This document shows positions 9,564 to 19,844 of a stretch of 36,454 nucleotides of DNA, one piece after another. Both the position numbers and the translations under genes were made by a program. How positions within the stretch are numbered: the stretch's first letter is position 1; every line of letters starts with the position of its first letter. The stretch covers positions 1 through 36,454 of the forward strand of contig WHUZ01000195.1 in the NCBI GenBank assembly GCA_015179045.1, given 5' to 3'. The stretch is from Kalaharituber pfeilii. Taxonomy: Eukaryota > Ascomycota > Pezizomycetes > Pezizales > Pezizaceae. A model generated the notes under the pieces. That model was not told where the DNA came from and did no database searches. It was given only the letters and a program-made list of their open reading frames with translations.

Positions 9564-10650
9564 CATCAGTCACCGGGAGCCGAAGGGGTGGACGGTAGAG
9601 CGAGAAGAGGCAAGAAGAGAGATAGACAAAGCGCTAACCAACACCAAACAGAAATCGGCACCAGGTCCGGATGGAATTCAGTACGGTATCCTGAAGATCA
9701 TAAAGAAGACGAAACTATGGGAGTTACTGAGGGAAGAAGTGGTCAACTACATAAACGGAGACTACGGATTCGCCAGGGGCTTCAATGTGATAATGATCCT
9801 CAAGAAGAACCGACCCCGGGACGAACCGGGAAGCTGGAGACCCATAACGCTCCTAAACACTGTCGCCAAGCTAGGACAGAAAGTGATAGCCAACAAGATA
9901 CAACGCATGGACAAGCTGTTCAGCGAGACACAGCTGGGGAGCCGACCACACAGAGGAAGCGAGGACCTACAAAGACAGGTCCTGAAGGAGGTGAACAGCC
10001 GCCTAGGAGAAGGACAGTGGACAGCGCTGGTCGGGGACGACATAAAGGCGGCCTTTAACCACGTCAGAAGTGAGAGGGTAGTTCGACACATAGAGAAAGA
10101 AAGCCCGAACATAGCGGTGTTTGTACAGGGCTTCACAGAACCGACAGGTTTCACGTTGGCCTAGGACGGGAAAACAAGAGGTCAAGGGAGAATGGTGGAT
10201 GGAGTACCGCAGGGCTCCCCACTGTCCCCGGTCCTATTTCTGGTAGGAGTGGCACCCCTCGTTAAAAAAACCGAAAAACGACAATTCACCCGAACATACG
10301 TCGACGACTTCCACAGCGTAATATCGAGCCGGTCGATGAGACAGCTGAAGAAGGAAATAGAGACACATAGAACGAAACTCATATCGGACGCCAGAGAAGA
10401 GGGGTTCGAGATTGACCCGAACAAGTCGGAAACGCTGATAGTAGGGGTGAAGGGGAAGAGCTACAGACTAGTAGGACTGACAGTGGATTGGGAGCTGAAA
10501 TACAACGAACACTTCGAAAAAAGGCTTAGGCTGGGCAAAGCGGCATGGAACACAGCCTCCAGACTTACCCAGATTGCCCCGAGCAAAGAAGACAACTGTA
10601 CACAGGCATCGCCAGAAATATCGCAACCTACGGGAGCTGGGCATGGCTAA
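9442..10650 (+). pseudogene. LINE ORF2 part 2: reverse transcriptase domain
   Basis: Frame continues from WDIFRLAKDPFRD at about 9442. RT blocks in order: APGPDGIQYGILK, WRPITLLNTVAKLGQK, GDDIKAAFNHV (motif A), VPQGSPLSPVLFLV (motif B), TYVDDFHSV (motif C, intact YVDD near 10299-10310), EGFEIDPNKSETL and GLTVDWELKYN. A TAG at 10162-10164 replaces the Trp found in the full-length LINE (SWDRR), consistent with TGG to TAG. The frame closes at 10648-10650, overlapping the RNase H ORF by about 106 bp in the -1 frame. Confidence 0.9.
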
Positions 10651-11738
10651 AATATGCGAAGGGAGCGCCCATCGAATCGAAGCTAAGACAGTTGGAAAAG
10701 TGGCAATATACGGTCGCAAGAAATATCACCGGAGCCCCCTGGGGCACGAGAAGGACTCTAGTGGAGGGGATCGTCAACCTGGAAACGATACAAACGTTCG
10801 TCCAAGGAGAAGGAGAGAGAGTGGAGGCACGAGCATTGAGATTTCCAGGAGAATCGATCTTCGAAGATCCAGATACACGATACCTGAGAGGGGACCTACG
10901 ACACCGGAACCCACTACCGCTATACATACACCCCATACACCCAAGTGATACGAGCAGAGAGGAGTGGGAAGAGATTCTGGAGAAAGAGTTTGATGAAGGA
11001 TGGAACGGAGTGTACACGGATGGAAGCCGGATGGAAGAAAACTCGGGTGCCGGGGTACACCACCGAACTGGAACGACGTCGTTGTTCCTAGGACGAAGGA
11101 GCACGGTGAATGATGGAGAGCTAATAGCGATAGGCAAAGCGCTCCAACAACAGGGCGAGACTCTAATAATCACCGACTCACAGACAGCAATAGCTAGACT
11201 ACGGAAGATAGCGGGGGGGGACCCGACGGTCGACGGAGCCTCTAGAGAAGTGCGAAGACGATGGGAGGAACGAGTGGCCAGAGGAGACCTAGACCTCGCG
11301 ATAATATGGGTAAAAAGTCACAAAGGAATCCAGGGGAACACAGAGGCAGACTGGGCGGCAAAGATCGGAACAGCCCTACAATACGAAGACGAAATCGTGA
11401 CGGAAGCGGGAATAAGACAAGAATACAAAGCCCTCCGAGCCATCGAAAGGAACCAAGCGGACCTTAACTACAAACCAACGAAACTGGTAGATAGGAGACG
11501 ATACCTTTCAACATTGGCAGGGATTCTGGGCAACAAGGGGCTGAAGGAATGGAGACACAAAATTGGGAAGACCGAGTCGCCGGAATGCCGATGGTGCGGA
11601 AGAGCCCTGGAAAATTGGGAACACTTACGGAAAGATTGCACCGTTTGGGGAAAAAAATGGGGAGGAGCGGAAGGTATAAGACAGTTAGACAAGGAAAAGA
11701 ACTTGGCGGAGATTCTCGAGTGGGCAGGGAAGGAGTAA
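10545..11738 (+). CDS. LINE ORF2 part 3: thumb/RNase H/zinc knuckle ORF
   Basis: An intact 397-aa ORF in the -1 frame of the RT. Homology begins at RRQLYTGIARNIATYGSWAW. RNase H residues are visible: VYTDGSR (Asp), NDGELIAIGKAL (Glu), IITDSQTAIA (Asp) and WVKSHKGIQGNTEADWAA (His/Asp). The C-terminus has CRWCGRALENWEHLRKDC, a CX2CX8HX4C knuckle. The ATG overlaps a Trp codon (GCATGG) at the same place as in the full-length LINE. Whether it is made by reinitiation or -1 frameshifting is unknown. Confidence 0.85.
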   Translation: MEHSLQTYPDCPEQRRQLYTGIARNIATYGSWAWLKYAKGAPIESKLRQLEKWQYTVARNITGAPWGTRRTLVEGIVNLETIQTFVQGEGERVEARALRFPGESIFEDPDTRYLRGDLRHRNPLPLYIHPIHPSDTSREEWEEILEKEFDEGWNGVYTDGSRMEENSGAGVHHRTGTTSLFLGRRSTVNDGELIAIGKALQQQGETLIITDSQTAIARLRKIAGGDPTVDGASREVRRRWEERVARGDLDLAIIWVKSHKGIQGNTEADWAAKIGTALQYEDEIVTEAGIRQEYKALRAIERNQADLNYKPTKLVDRRRYLSTLAGILGNKGLKEWRHKIGKTESPECRWCGRALENWEHLRKDCTVWGKKWGGAEGIRQLDKEKNLAEILEWAGKE

Positions 11739-11847
11739 GGGTTTCTACATACATTTCCTACTTTCCTATTCTATGTACTTAAACATCGCCATAGCCCATA
11801 GGGCGGCATGCGATTAATGAAATAAAAAAAAAAAAAAAAAGAGTCTA

Positions 11848-12228
11848 TTGCAGGTCTACGAGGAACTATACCCAAAGCCCTTTTTCAGACATCTCTATTT
11901 GACGTTATTATAATAAGTGTCTTCGTATTATGCAGGCATATAAGGATGGTCATCAATATGGTACAGGGGCCTTCAAAAATAAGAGTCACCGGCGGGTGCG
12001 AGAGGGGAACCTCTGTGATGACTAATCCATTCGTATGGGGCTTGGCATGTAACATTTGCTAAGAAAGTCAAAAAACTTTGAACCTTTTCAGTTTTACAAT
12101 GAATAAAGCTTTTGCCATGAAAATATCATAGAATGATAGAGCGTCTCAAATAGTATAGACTTTTGATATTTCTACCTTAGTTTATATCAGGTTGTGGTTG
12201 CTGATAGGTTTTGTGTTGTGTCGGTTGT
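11848..12228. other. Flank of the 3-kb LINE; no confirmed gene
   Basis: Joined across the LINE, the sequence from 8805 continues open for about 25-75 codons in two frames, and a possible acceptor (TTATGCAG near 11935) is followed by about 29 open codons. No domain is recognised. Possible terminal exons of an interrupted gene, weakly supported. Confidence 0.2.
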
Positions 12229-12239
12229 GTCGTAAATTT

Positions 12240-12309
12240 TACTATTCGGTTACTGTCTTGCATGTATCTAAACCCCCGCCATAGCCTACAAGGCGGCACG
12301 CGAGTAATG

Positions 12310-12343
<34 letters not shown>
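12240..12343 (+). mobile_element. 104-bp mini-retroposon (hairpin tail plus 44 bp of 3' UTR)
   Basis: Perfect 11-bp TSD GTCGTAAATTT at 12229-12239 and 12344-12354. The insert is a short 3' UTR piece, hairpin with inner stem GCCT/AGGC and loop ACA, TAATG and a 34-nt A-tract. It has no coding potential. Confidence 0.9.
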
Positions 12344-12346
<3 letters not shown>

Positions 12347-12368
12347 GTAAATTTCATGTTGATTATTA

Positions 12369-13224
12369 CTGTGGTTCACCACTTTCCCGGACACCCCACT
12401 TTCCCGGACACATTTACCACCAAAACTGCGCAACTTTCGCACTCAATATCTCAACAACCACAACAGCATTTGTGAATGCGCTTTGTGTAGCTATTAGACA
12501 AAGTGTAATTCTTGCTATCCAGCACCTTTTCTTCATCAAAAATTGGGGGTGCAAAGGGATTATGAACTTGTCGCATTTACGTTGGAAGGCTTGGCATTTA
12601 TTTGTATAGGATCTCCATACAAAATGTTCATCAGACCCGAATGTAGTCCTACTCTTCAACGCTAATTACAATAGCTATGATAGTATATGTCAAGAATTAC
12701 CTGAAGAGGTATAGTAAGGTGCTGCATTTAGTTTACTTTCATTTGTTGAATTGTTGAGTTGGTGTACAACTATCTACTTTTGGGCGTTGTTCTCATACAA
12801 ATGGTTTCTATGGGAAATATGAATATGGTGAATAATTTCACAACCACTACAGTTATTACCTAACTACGTTGTTCATAGTTTCCGACTGAGTGATGCTATT
12901 GAATGTGAGTGTCTGAGTTTTTTTCATGAATTGATTGCAGGTGTAGCAGGCAGAATTCGGGGGGGTGACATTTGTATGGAGATCCCATACAAAGAAATGC
13001 CAAGCCTTCCAACAAAAATGCGACAAGCCATAATCCCTTTGCAACCACAATTTTTGATGAAGAAAAAGTGCTAGATAGCAAGAATTACACTTTGTCTAAT
13101 AGCTACACAAAGCGCATTCACAAATGCTGTTGTGGTTGTTGAGATATTGAGTGCGAAAGTTGCGCAGTTTTGGTGGTAAATGTGTCCGGGAAAGTGGGGT
13201 GTCCGGGAAAGTGGTGAACCACAG
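12369..13224. mobile_element. 856-bp non-autonomous element with ~258-bp terminal inverted repeats
   Basis: Left arm 12369-12627 and right arm 12966-13224 are inverted copies. The outer ~150 bp look identical and the inner part carries a few changes. Ends are CTGTGGTTCACCAC...GTGGTGAACCACAG, with TA on both sides (12367-12368 and 13225-13226), as for Tc1/mariner-type TA insertion. Each terminus holds two direct copies of ACTTTCCCGGACAC. The ~340-bp core has no transposase. It is best read as a MITE/foldback element. Confidence 0.85.
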
Positions 13225-13226
13225 TA

Positions 13227-13640
13227 ACTTCCGGCACCATAGCCGCCGATCAGCAAAGATGAAGTTGCGTCCCGACGCACCCACTCAGCGTCCGGACGCA
13301 ATGCGCTATTTCTATTGCGCCCCATGCCCCCTTGCCTCCTGCCGCTAAATAGCATCCCATGTCGCATCCTGACGCTAAATAGCATCTTCTGTCGCATCGT
13401 GACGCCACATGTTACTCTCGGGATCAATAGTCATTGCGTCTGGGCGCATTTGAGCGTCCACAAGGCAATTTCAACGCTGGCGGTCGGCTTGGGGCCCTTA
13501 CGTGGCGCCGACCATTCGTACCATACCTTCTAGGCCCAGGTCAGCATAGAGCCCTTTCATGGCCGCCTCAATTCGTAGATATCGCCTTCGGCATGCCGAT
13601 TCCATTTCCGCCCAAATTGCGGCCCAATATCTCATAGGCG
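13227..13640. other. GACGC-rich spacer without a gene
   Basis: Many GCGTCnnGACGC-like short words (for example 13271, 13298, 13364 and 13399) give local inverted repeats. ORFs here are short and show no domain. Confidence 0.4.
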
Positions 13641-13965
13641 CAGTGATAGGTCATGCGCACGCTCAACATACTCAATACTCTCTACATCTCATACTGCGCT
13701 TCATACTCTCTATACCTCATGGTCCACTCAATGTGCTCAATAGTCTCTACATCTCATATGCTTGGAGTCTTGGTCAATATGTTCAACATCTCATGTGCAC
13801 TGCGAAAGTGGTCAATTCCTGGCCCGGGTCGGGAATTTACGCCCAATATGCTGAATAGGTTGAATATGCCTATATGCATAATACTCTCTAATCTCATACC
13901 CGCGCTCAACATGCTCAATATGCTCAATTGGCCCAATGTGCCCACTCTCTTCATGGCGGTCAATT
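13641..13965 (+). repeat. Degenerate TGCTCAA/ATCTCAT repeat tract
   Basis: Irregular repeats of CTCAA(C/T)ATGCTCAAT and CTACATCTCATATG. The reverse complement resembles the 9-bp array at 19845-20190 (TTGAGCATG, ATGAGATGTAG). Confidence 0.6.
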
Positions 13966-14214
13966 ATCTCAATCTGGCAACATCACAGTATGCTTGAGCT
14001 GCCCTGTTAGGACATTGCTGATTTGGGATAATCCTCATGCTAGTGCAACAAGGGGCGCCAGAATCTACTGCTATTGAATTCAGCTCAGCAGGCCGCGCGG
14101 TGGGTTGCTCATCAGGCCACACGTTTGGCCGCTCATTGAGCTCATTGGGTCATTTGCTCCACATCGGCGATGCGTCTGTTACTCATAGAGTTGGCTAGCC
14201 ATAGCATGATGCAA
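13966..14214. other. No gene recognised
   Basis: Short spacer with no long ORF and no recognised element end. Confidence 0.4.
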
Positions 14215-14396
14215 CCAGCGTTTCAGTATGCCTTAGGGCTTACCTTCGGGCTTACCTTCGGGCTTACTTGTTGACACTACTAGAATTAACCAGCGTTGAT
14301 CAGTACGCCTTCGGACTTACTGGTTGACGCTACCAGAATTAGCGTTGGTCAGTACGCCTTCGAGCTTACTGGTTGACACTACCAGAATTACGCCTC
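14215..14396 (+). repeat. ~52-bp tandem repeat, about 3 copies
   Basis: Unit CCAGCGTTGATCAGTACGCC...CTTACTGGTTGAC...TACCAGAATTA near 14215, 14290 and 14342. The first copy has an internal triplication of CTTACCTTCGGG. Confidence 0.75.
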
Positions 14397-14454
14397 ATGT
14401 CATGTCAAATTCACTAGCAAATAGGATGTCAATCCAGCGACCAAAAGGATGACA

Positions 14455-14791
14455 CTAGTGAGTGGCACGAGCTAGCTCGAGCCGGGCTGGAGGGTGAGCT
14501 CGAGCTGGCCTGGCGTGAGCTCGAGCCTGGATTGATTATATACATAATATTGACAAACTAAACTAAACTGAGCTAAATTTTCATCTTTCTCACTACTATC
14601 AGGTAAATTGTGCATTTCGAAGTTGTTGGTAGGTCAGAATGAGCTCCAAGTCTCTAATTATTACTATATTAGGTATTTACAGTTTATGAAACCTTGCACT
14701 GGCTAAGCATTTTAGCGAGCTGTCAAGAAAAACACTAGCATGATCTTGGCTCGTTTGAGCTCGAGCTGGCTCGGCTCGTGCCGCTCACTAG
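14455..14791. mobile_element. 337-bp inverted-repeat element rich in GCTCGAGC
   Basis: Ends are CTAGTGAGTGGCACGAGC (14455) and GCTCGTGCCGCTCACTAG (14774-14791), inverted with one mismatch, followed inside by GAGCTCGAGC repeats on both arms. It resembles non-autonomous hAT-type ends, but no 8-bp TSD is visible, so the superfamily is uncertain. The 57-bp array starts immediately to the right. Confidence 0.55.
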
Positions 14792-15720
14792 ACTGAATCT
14801 GACATATGGCAGGCCTATCTCGAAGGCGCGAGATGCAACAGAATGAACCAAATTCAACATATGGCAGGCCTGTCTCGAAGGCGCGAGATGGGCTCATCTA
14901 CAGGTATGACTGGACCATTTCCGCAGTGTGAGATGCAACAGAATGAACCGAATTTAACCTCTCGATGGCGCGAGATGGACTCATCTACAGGTATGACTGG
15001 ACCCTTTCAGCAGTGCGAGATGCAGCAGAAAGAACCGAATTTAACATATGGCAGGACTCTCGATGGCGCGCGATGAGCTCATCTACAGGTATGAAATGAC
15101 CCTTTCCGCGGTCCGAGGTGGGCTCATCTACAGGTATGAAATGACCCTCTCCGCGGCGCGAGATACCGCAGAATGGGCCGAATCTGACATGCCGCAGGCT
15201 CGTCTCTATGACGCGAGATGGGCTTAATCTACAGGTACGAAATTACCCATTCCGTGGCACGAGATGAGGTAGAATGAGCTCTATTAACAGGTATGGCAGG
15301 TCCTTCTTGACGGCGCGAGAAGTGGCAAAATGGGCTCAATCTACAGGTATAGCAGGACCTTTTCTGCATCGCAAGATGCAGCAGAATGAATTGAATTTGA
15401 CAGGTATTACAGGTCTCACTTCACGACGCGAGATGCAGCAGAATGAGCCGAATTATACAGGTATGGCAGGACCCTTTCTGTGTCGCAAGATGCAGCAGAA
15501 TGAATTGAATTTGACAGGTATTACAGGTCCCACTTCACGGCGCGAGATGTAGCAGAACGAGCCGAATTCTACAGGTATGGCAGGGCCCTTTCGCGGCACG
15601 AGATTATGCAGAATGAGCTGAATGCTACAGGTATAGCAGGGCCCTTTCGAGGCGCGAGATGATGCAGAATGAGCTGAATTCTACCGGTATGGCAGGTCCG
15701 CGATGGTGTAATCTAGGCGG
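14792..15720 (+). repeat. 57-bp minisatellite array, plus orientation
   Basis: Unit GATGCAGCAGAATGA...GAATTTGACAGGTAT...CACTTCACGACGCGA, 57 bp by count from 15367 on. Alternate units match best (15370s and 15485s), suggesting a 114-bp higher-order period. Earlier units are degenerate. It is the reverse complement of the array at 7144-8500. Confidence 0.85.
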
Positions 15721-15892
15721 GATGAGAATGCGCTGGAGCGGTAGGACGACAGATGAGGGTATGGAATGGTGGAATGATGAAAGAGCACCTGTATATAGAT
15801 CGCGATAGCTAGTAAGAAATAAACAAGTGGTGTCAAATATGATATTATGATGCGGTTAATTGAAATCTATGCAATAAGCGCAGTAGGCGCGA

Positions 15893-16078
15893 GTGGCCGA
15901 CCATGAGATTCAGGGCGCCGCCGATGCTAGGGCTTGTGTTATGGATGCTGAGGATCTAAATAGTTGCATTGTTAACACTGAGGATCTGAGTACTTGCATT
16001 ATCAATGCTGAGGATCTGAATACTTGTATCAGGAACGTTGAGAGTCTAAATTGTTACGTTGTGAATGTTGGCAATTGA
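15893..16078 (+). other. Short ORF of 10-residue repeats
   Basis: A 30-bp tandem repeat encodes about four decapeptides of the form AEDLNTCIIN (AEDLNSCIVN, TEDLSTCIIN, AEDLNTCIRN, VESLNCYVVN). The substitutions keep Glu, Leu, Cys and Asn. Either a protein fragment or a minisatellite whose period is a multiple of three. No family recognised. Confidence 0.35.
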
Positions 16079-16099
16079 TTCAAATTGCGCCTGGACATA

Positions 16100-16190
16100 G
16101 AGGGTCCCAGTCATTACGTCCAGGCATACCAGGGTCCCGGTCATTGCATCCAGGCATACAGGGTCTCGGTCGTTGCGTGCAGACTTCAGC
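16100..16190 (+). repeat. ~30-bp tandem repeat (GGGTCCCGGTCATTGC)
   Basis: About three copies at 16105, 16135 and 16164, each pairing GGGTCCC/GGGTCTC with TCCAGGCATAC. Confidence 0.6.
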
Positions 16191-16504
16191 GGTTCAGGGT
16201 GCCGCGTCCTGATTCATCAGTTTGCGTAAGTGCGCCTATGCGGCAGGACGCAGGGGCGCACCCGGACGCAAATAAATATTTTTTCCGATATGATGGTGGT
16301 GAGTACATGTGTGGGTAACGTAGCTACGGTCAAGGTTAAACTTATATCACCCTCTGCTACCCGGAGCTTACACACGTATGCACATATTGTTAATATCTCA
16401 GTACAACATACTCCCCAATGTAATGACTCACTCCTGGCTAACTCCTGCGCGTGAGTAGTTTTTCCTTCCCGCCATCGTAATTTTATACCATAGTGCGATG
16501 CATA

Positions 16505-16782
16505 TGAGTGGGATAGGGGAAGGAAGGACAAAGGAAAGCAGGTGAGGTAGAGCTGGAAAGGGCACAATGGAGACTGATTAAGAACCCATTGTGTGTATTG
16601 TTGTGCTTGGTCCACTGTCTGTCTGCATTTATTCATCTATAGCCATGGTGAAGCCGTATAGATAGACATGCAGTATTGGTGATCCGGCCCACAATCCGGT
16701 GTCATGGACCTGCCTCCGGGTAGTAAAGAGGTCCTGCCAGAGGCTGAGGGCCTCTATACGGGGTTACGTGATCAAAAAAAAA
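16505..16782 (+). mobile_element. SINE-like or LINE-end element with the second tail type
   Basis: About 275 bp homologous over its whole length to 35778-36041, with shared blocks GAGTGGG, GATTAAGAACCCATTGTGT and GTCCTGCCA, ending GGGGTTACGTGATC plus A10. No coding sequence and no clear A/B boxes, so tRNA origin is not shown. TSD not found. Confidence 0.65.
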
Positions 16783-16869
16783 ACAATACATAAGAGATAA
16801 AAACAACGTAACATAACCTGTCGCTTTCCCTTGCCATCCCCAGGCCCGTCCAACCACATTCATGACTTA

Positions 16870-16930
16870 GCTATAGCCAACAGCTAAAAGCGGGGTTATG
16901 GGATATTCGAAAAAGTACAAAAAAAAAATA
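16870..16930 (+). repeat. Degenerate second-type tail
   Basis: AACAGCTAAAAGCGGGGTTATGGGAT followed after ~14 nt by A10 resembles the tail at 35581-35644 (minus: AACAGCTGCAAGCGGGTTACG). No boundaries could be set. Confidence 0.4.
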
Positions 16931-17698
16931 ATAAAAACATTTTTGTAAATACAGTTCTCTAAGCATCGATTGTGAGAGACTTGACGGGATTAGTCAATCA
17001 GGGGAATCCGCTATCACATGACCTCTGGAATCCTAACACTTCCTACAACTCACCTATCGCATTAGATTACACTTCGTTACAAATTTCATACAAGCTTAGA
17101 TGTATCTGCTGGGCAGATTCTCAATGGAAAACCTAGGAAAGGTTTCTACAGCAAAAGCCCTCTCGTCTTGCTAATAGATCACGATTCAATGCGACACACG
17201 TTTATAAATTTGGGGTAATCTGTGCGTTCTGGCTTGCATTAATTAGAATTTTTGTCTCAAAATATTAGCCCACTTTGGAATACGCAAACCCTGACACACA
17301 AGCAGCAAGGATGAAAGGGAACTAGTACTGCTGCTAGTCGAGTGTGCTTATTTGTCGGGTGTCATGGCATTCTCTTTACCACTTCTGACCCAAGTTACTA
17401 TGTTGGGCAAGCAGTTTTCTCGAATGTACCCCAGGAATCAAAACTTCACATTGTAAGATTTCTTTTCAGATATATGCGATATCTATTTCCTTTAAATCCG
17501 ACTCTGTCCCATGGAAGAATCAATTTCCACTATTCGCATCCCAAAGCCGATTTTGATGCCTCAATACATCCATATTGCTTTAGTGAATGCAAGTAATCAA
17601 TTGTGCGAAACAGGTGATGTATCAGCTAGTTCTGCGATTCTTCCAATCCGCAAACCATGGCAAAGGAAAACGACTTCAGACGAAAACAGAACCCGACG
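16931..17698. other. Unique-looking sequence without a recognised gene
   Basis: Several ORFs of 70-85 codons lie here (for example 17342-17596) with no domain and no intron signals that join them convincingly. This is the left flank of the truncated LINE at 17709. Confidence 0.4.
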
Positions 17699-17708
17699 AA
17701 CTATTGGT

Positions 17709-18059
17709 GGGTTTTTTTTTTTTTTTTAATTTCATTACTCGCATGCCGCCTGATAGGCTATGGCGAGGTTTTTGTAAACTATCTAGGAAAGATAAACTAA
17801 ACTAAACTAGGTTATGAAAGTAGGAGAGGTAAGAGAGAGATTAATCTTGTCCCGCCCATTCCAGAATTTCCACGATGTTCGTTCCCTTCTCCAGCTGACT
17901 CAGTCCGCCCGCGCCGTCTTTTATCTTTTTCTTCCATACCTGACATTGTTTGGCTATGTGTGCGAAGTTCTCCGGGGCCTTCCCACACTATCGGCATTCC
18001 GATGATTCCGCCTTTCCTATGCTGTATCTCCACTCCTTGAGTCCCTTATTTCCGAGGAT
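17709..18059 (-). pseudogene. 351-bp 5'-truncated LINE with 10-bp TSD
   Basis: Perfect TSD AACTATTGGT at 17699-17708 and 18060-18069. On the minus strand it keeps the last 72 codons of ORF2 (ILGNKGLKEWRYSIGK, a CX2CX8HX4C knuckle, EILEWAGQD, stop at 17841-17843), then 3' UTR, hairpin with inner stem GCCT/AGGC, and poly(A). The frame is intact except that the knuckle Trp (CRWC) is TAG at 17988-17990, the change expected from TGG by one transition. Confidence 0.9.
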
Positions 18060-18275
18060 AACTATTGGTAGTGTTGGGAAAACAACTAATTCTGTGGAGT
18101 TCCAAGATTTGGTACCATTTCTTGCTTTTTGGAATCGTAATTGCGATCAGAGGCGTCTCTGTGCCGGTATATACACTGCTACCGACATCACGTGCATACA
18201 AAGAAACCATGCTAGCAAACGTCATGCAGTTCAGATCACAATAGAGCAGTTAAGTTCCACCTTAGACACCTACTT

Positions 18276-19002
18276 TGAACTGTTCAGGGCCAGCCATCTT
18301 ATCTAGGCCATTTATGACTAGCCCGAGCCAGTCATGAGTGCCCTGGTCTACCCATGAGTGGCCCGGTCCAGTCGGTAACTGAACTATTCATTACTAAAGT
18401 GGGCCACTAATTAATTTACAAGGATAAAAGACCAAAAACGAGCCAAGATGGTTATTAGATACATGAGTGCAGAGGATGGTGTTTTATAGTACATCATTTC
18501 TCAACTGACAAGAATAGTACTATGAACATCATCATGTTCCTCTTGATGCATCTCATCATCTGACTCTTCTTTTGCCCGATTTTGGCATTCCACATCAGGA
18601 TGACAAGAGGGTGAAAAGGCAAGTGGCAGCTGCATTTTTGATTCGTGTTTGAACCTGCACAGGACGAGAAGAGATGCGAGTGGTAGAGAAGGGTGGGGAA
18701 TGCAGTGACAGTGAATATCTCGAGGCGTCCTACTAAATATTATATACTTAACTAGTATCTTTGCCAAGACAGAAAACAGGAGCGGCTATCTCGGTTCTCT
18801 GTAGGGCAGCGAAAAATGCAAATTTTTCACTCAAGTATGCTAGGTATTTATTCGAAATTCTGACCGGAAGCTCAGGCCAAGTGCGGATGGCCCTGGCCAC
18901 TCATCTCAGAATACGGACCACTGGCCCTGGCCGTCAGTCTTGCCATGGCTGGCCAGGGCTACTTATGAGTGGCCCGCTAACATGGCTGGCCCCGAACAGA
19001 AT
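18276..19002. mobile_element. Putative ~0.73-kb TIR element (GGGCCAGCCAT ends)
   Basis: Inverted ends CTGTTCAGGGCCAGCCAT (18280-18297) and ATGGCTGGCCCCGAACAG (18982-18999), one mismatch, with inverted subterminal words such as GCCACTCAT. A candidate 5-bp TSD, TACTT, lies at 18271-18275 and 19003-19007. No transposase seen; an 88-codon minus ORF inside has no recognisable domain. Confidence 0.5.
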
Positions 19003-19194
19003 TACTTGGCCAAATCAGAAGCACAATAATAATACCTTGTCATTATGATATTGCAAATCAGTATTGTGATGACATTTGAAAAGAAATTTACTATCTGGTT
19101 GCTTACTACAGTGCCCTGCTCATTGCACTACCAGGTTTACTTGTACCAGAATTCGCTCCGTAACCACCACCTGATTGCCAGTACTACAGTCTAC

Positions 19195-19255
19195 CCTTTT
19201 GCCATAGCCCCTAGGGCAGCATACGAGTAATGATATATTAAAAAAAAAAAAAAAA
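19195..19255 (+). mobile_element. 61-bp mini-retroposon inside the TIR of the pogo-type element
   Basis: TSD AGTCTAC at 19188-19194 and 19256-19262. Insert: 8 nt, hairpin (TTGCCATAGCCCCTAGGGC...), TAATGATATATT and A-tract. Removing it restores the left TIR to match the right one, which fixes both ends. Confidence 0.85.
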
Positions 19256-19844
19256 AGTCTACGCTTGCTATACCAGATCGCCAAAATCTGGCAATTTCGT
19301 TCAGTATAGCAAGGTTCCGGTTTAGAATTTGGCACACAGCGGGGGTGGTAAATTCAATTAATTACTGAAATAGGAGATGAACGAAGTAAACATCAACTTC
19401 GTTCACACCCAGCCAAAGATATTAATATGCATCGATTACGAAATCTAGAAAAAAACGTCGGGCCTCAAGTGTGCTTAAGAAGCATCAAATATGTACATTG
19501 GCTAGAACCAAAATATGCTAAAGAAAAGTTAAATGAATTTGATAAACATTTTTGAGATAAAATTAGTAAGATTACTGTACTCTAACTTAACATTGATATC
19601 CTAGGTATTTAATTCATTATTTTTAAGCTGATCAGTAGCTGTATCTACTTAGTCATTTTGAAACAAAGTGGTAAGTGGTTAGCAATTAATCTTGGAACAT
19701 GGAACAAGAAGCAATGGAGTGCCCAGTTTCGCAAGTAATGGTAGCAGTACAAAAAAAAAAACGGCATTAGCAGAAGCAGTGACAGCAGTGGTGGCAGCAG
19801 TGATGGCAGCCAAGTGTGAAATGGAGTAGTCTAAGATGTATTGA

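Larger units (their letters stand above)
8813..11839 (+). mobile_element. 5'-truncated Tad/I-like LINE (3.0 kb)
   Basis: TSD AGAGTCTA at 8805-8812 and 11840-11847 (the first A overlaps poly(A)). The copy begins inside the endonuclease domain and continues through RT, RNase H, C-terminal knuckle, a 3' UTR of about 50 bp, hairpin (11786-11816) and poly(A). The hairpin outer stem is ATCGC/GCGAT, a paired change from CTCGC/GCGAG. The encoded proteins are clearly diverged from those of the full-length LINE at 27370, so this is another subfamily. A frameshift near 9440 and a TAG at 10162-10164 inactivate it. Confidence 0.9.

Noticed and set aside
11848..12050. Terminal exons of a gene interrupted by the 3-kb LINE
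   Set aside because: Open stretches and a candidate acceptor exist, but no domain, no consistent exon chain and no start could be found.
16505..16782. tRNA-derived SINE head
   Set aside because: No convincing A box or B box (GGTTCGAATCC-like) was seen in either copy.
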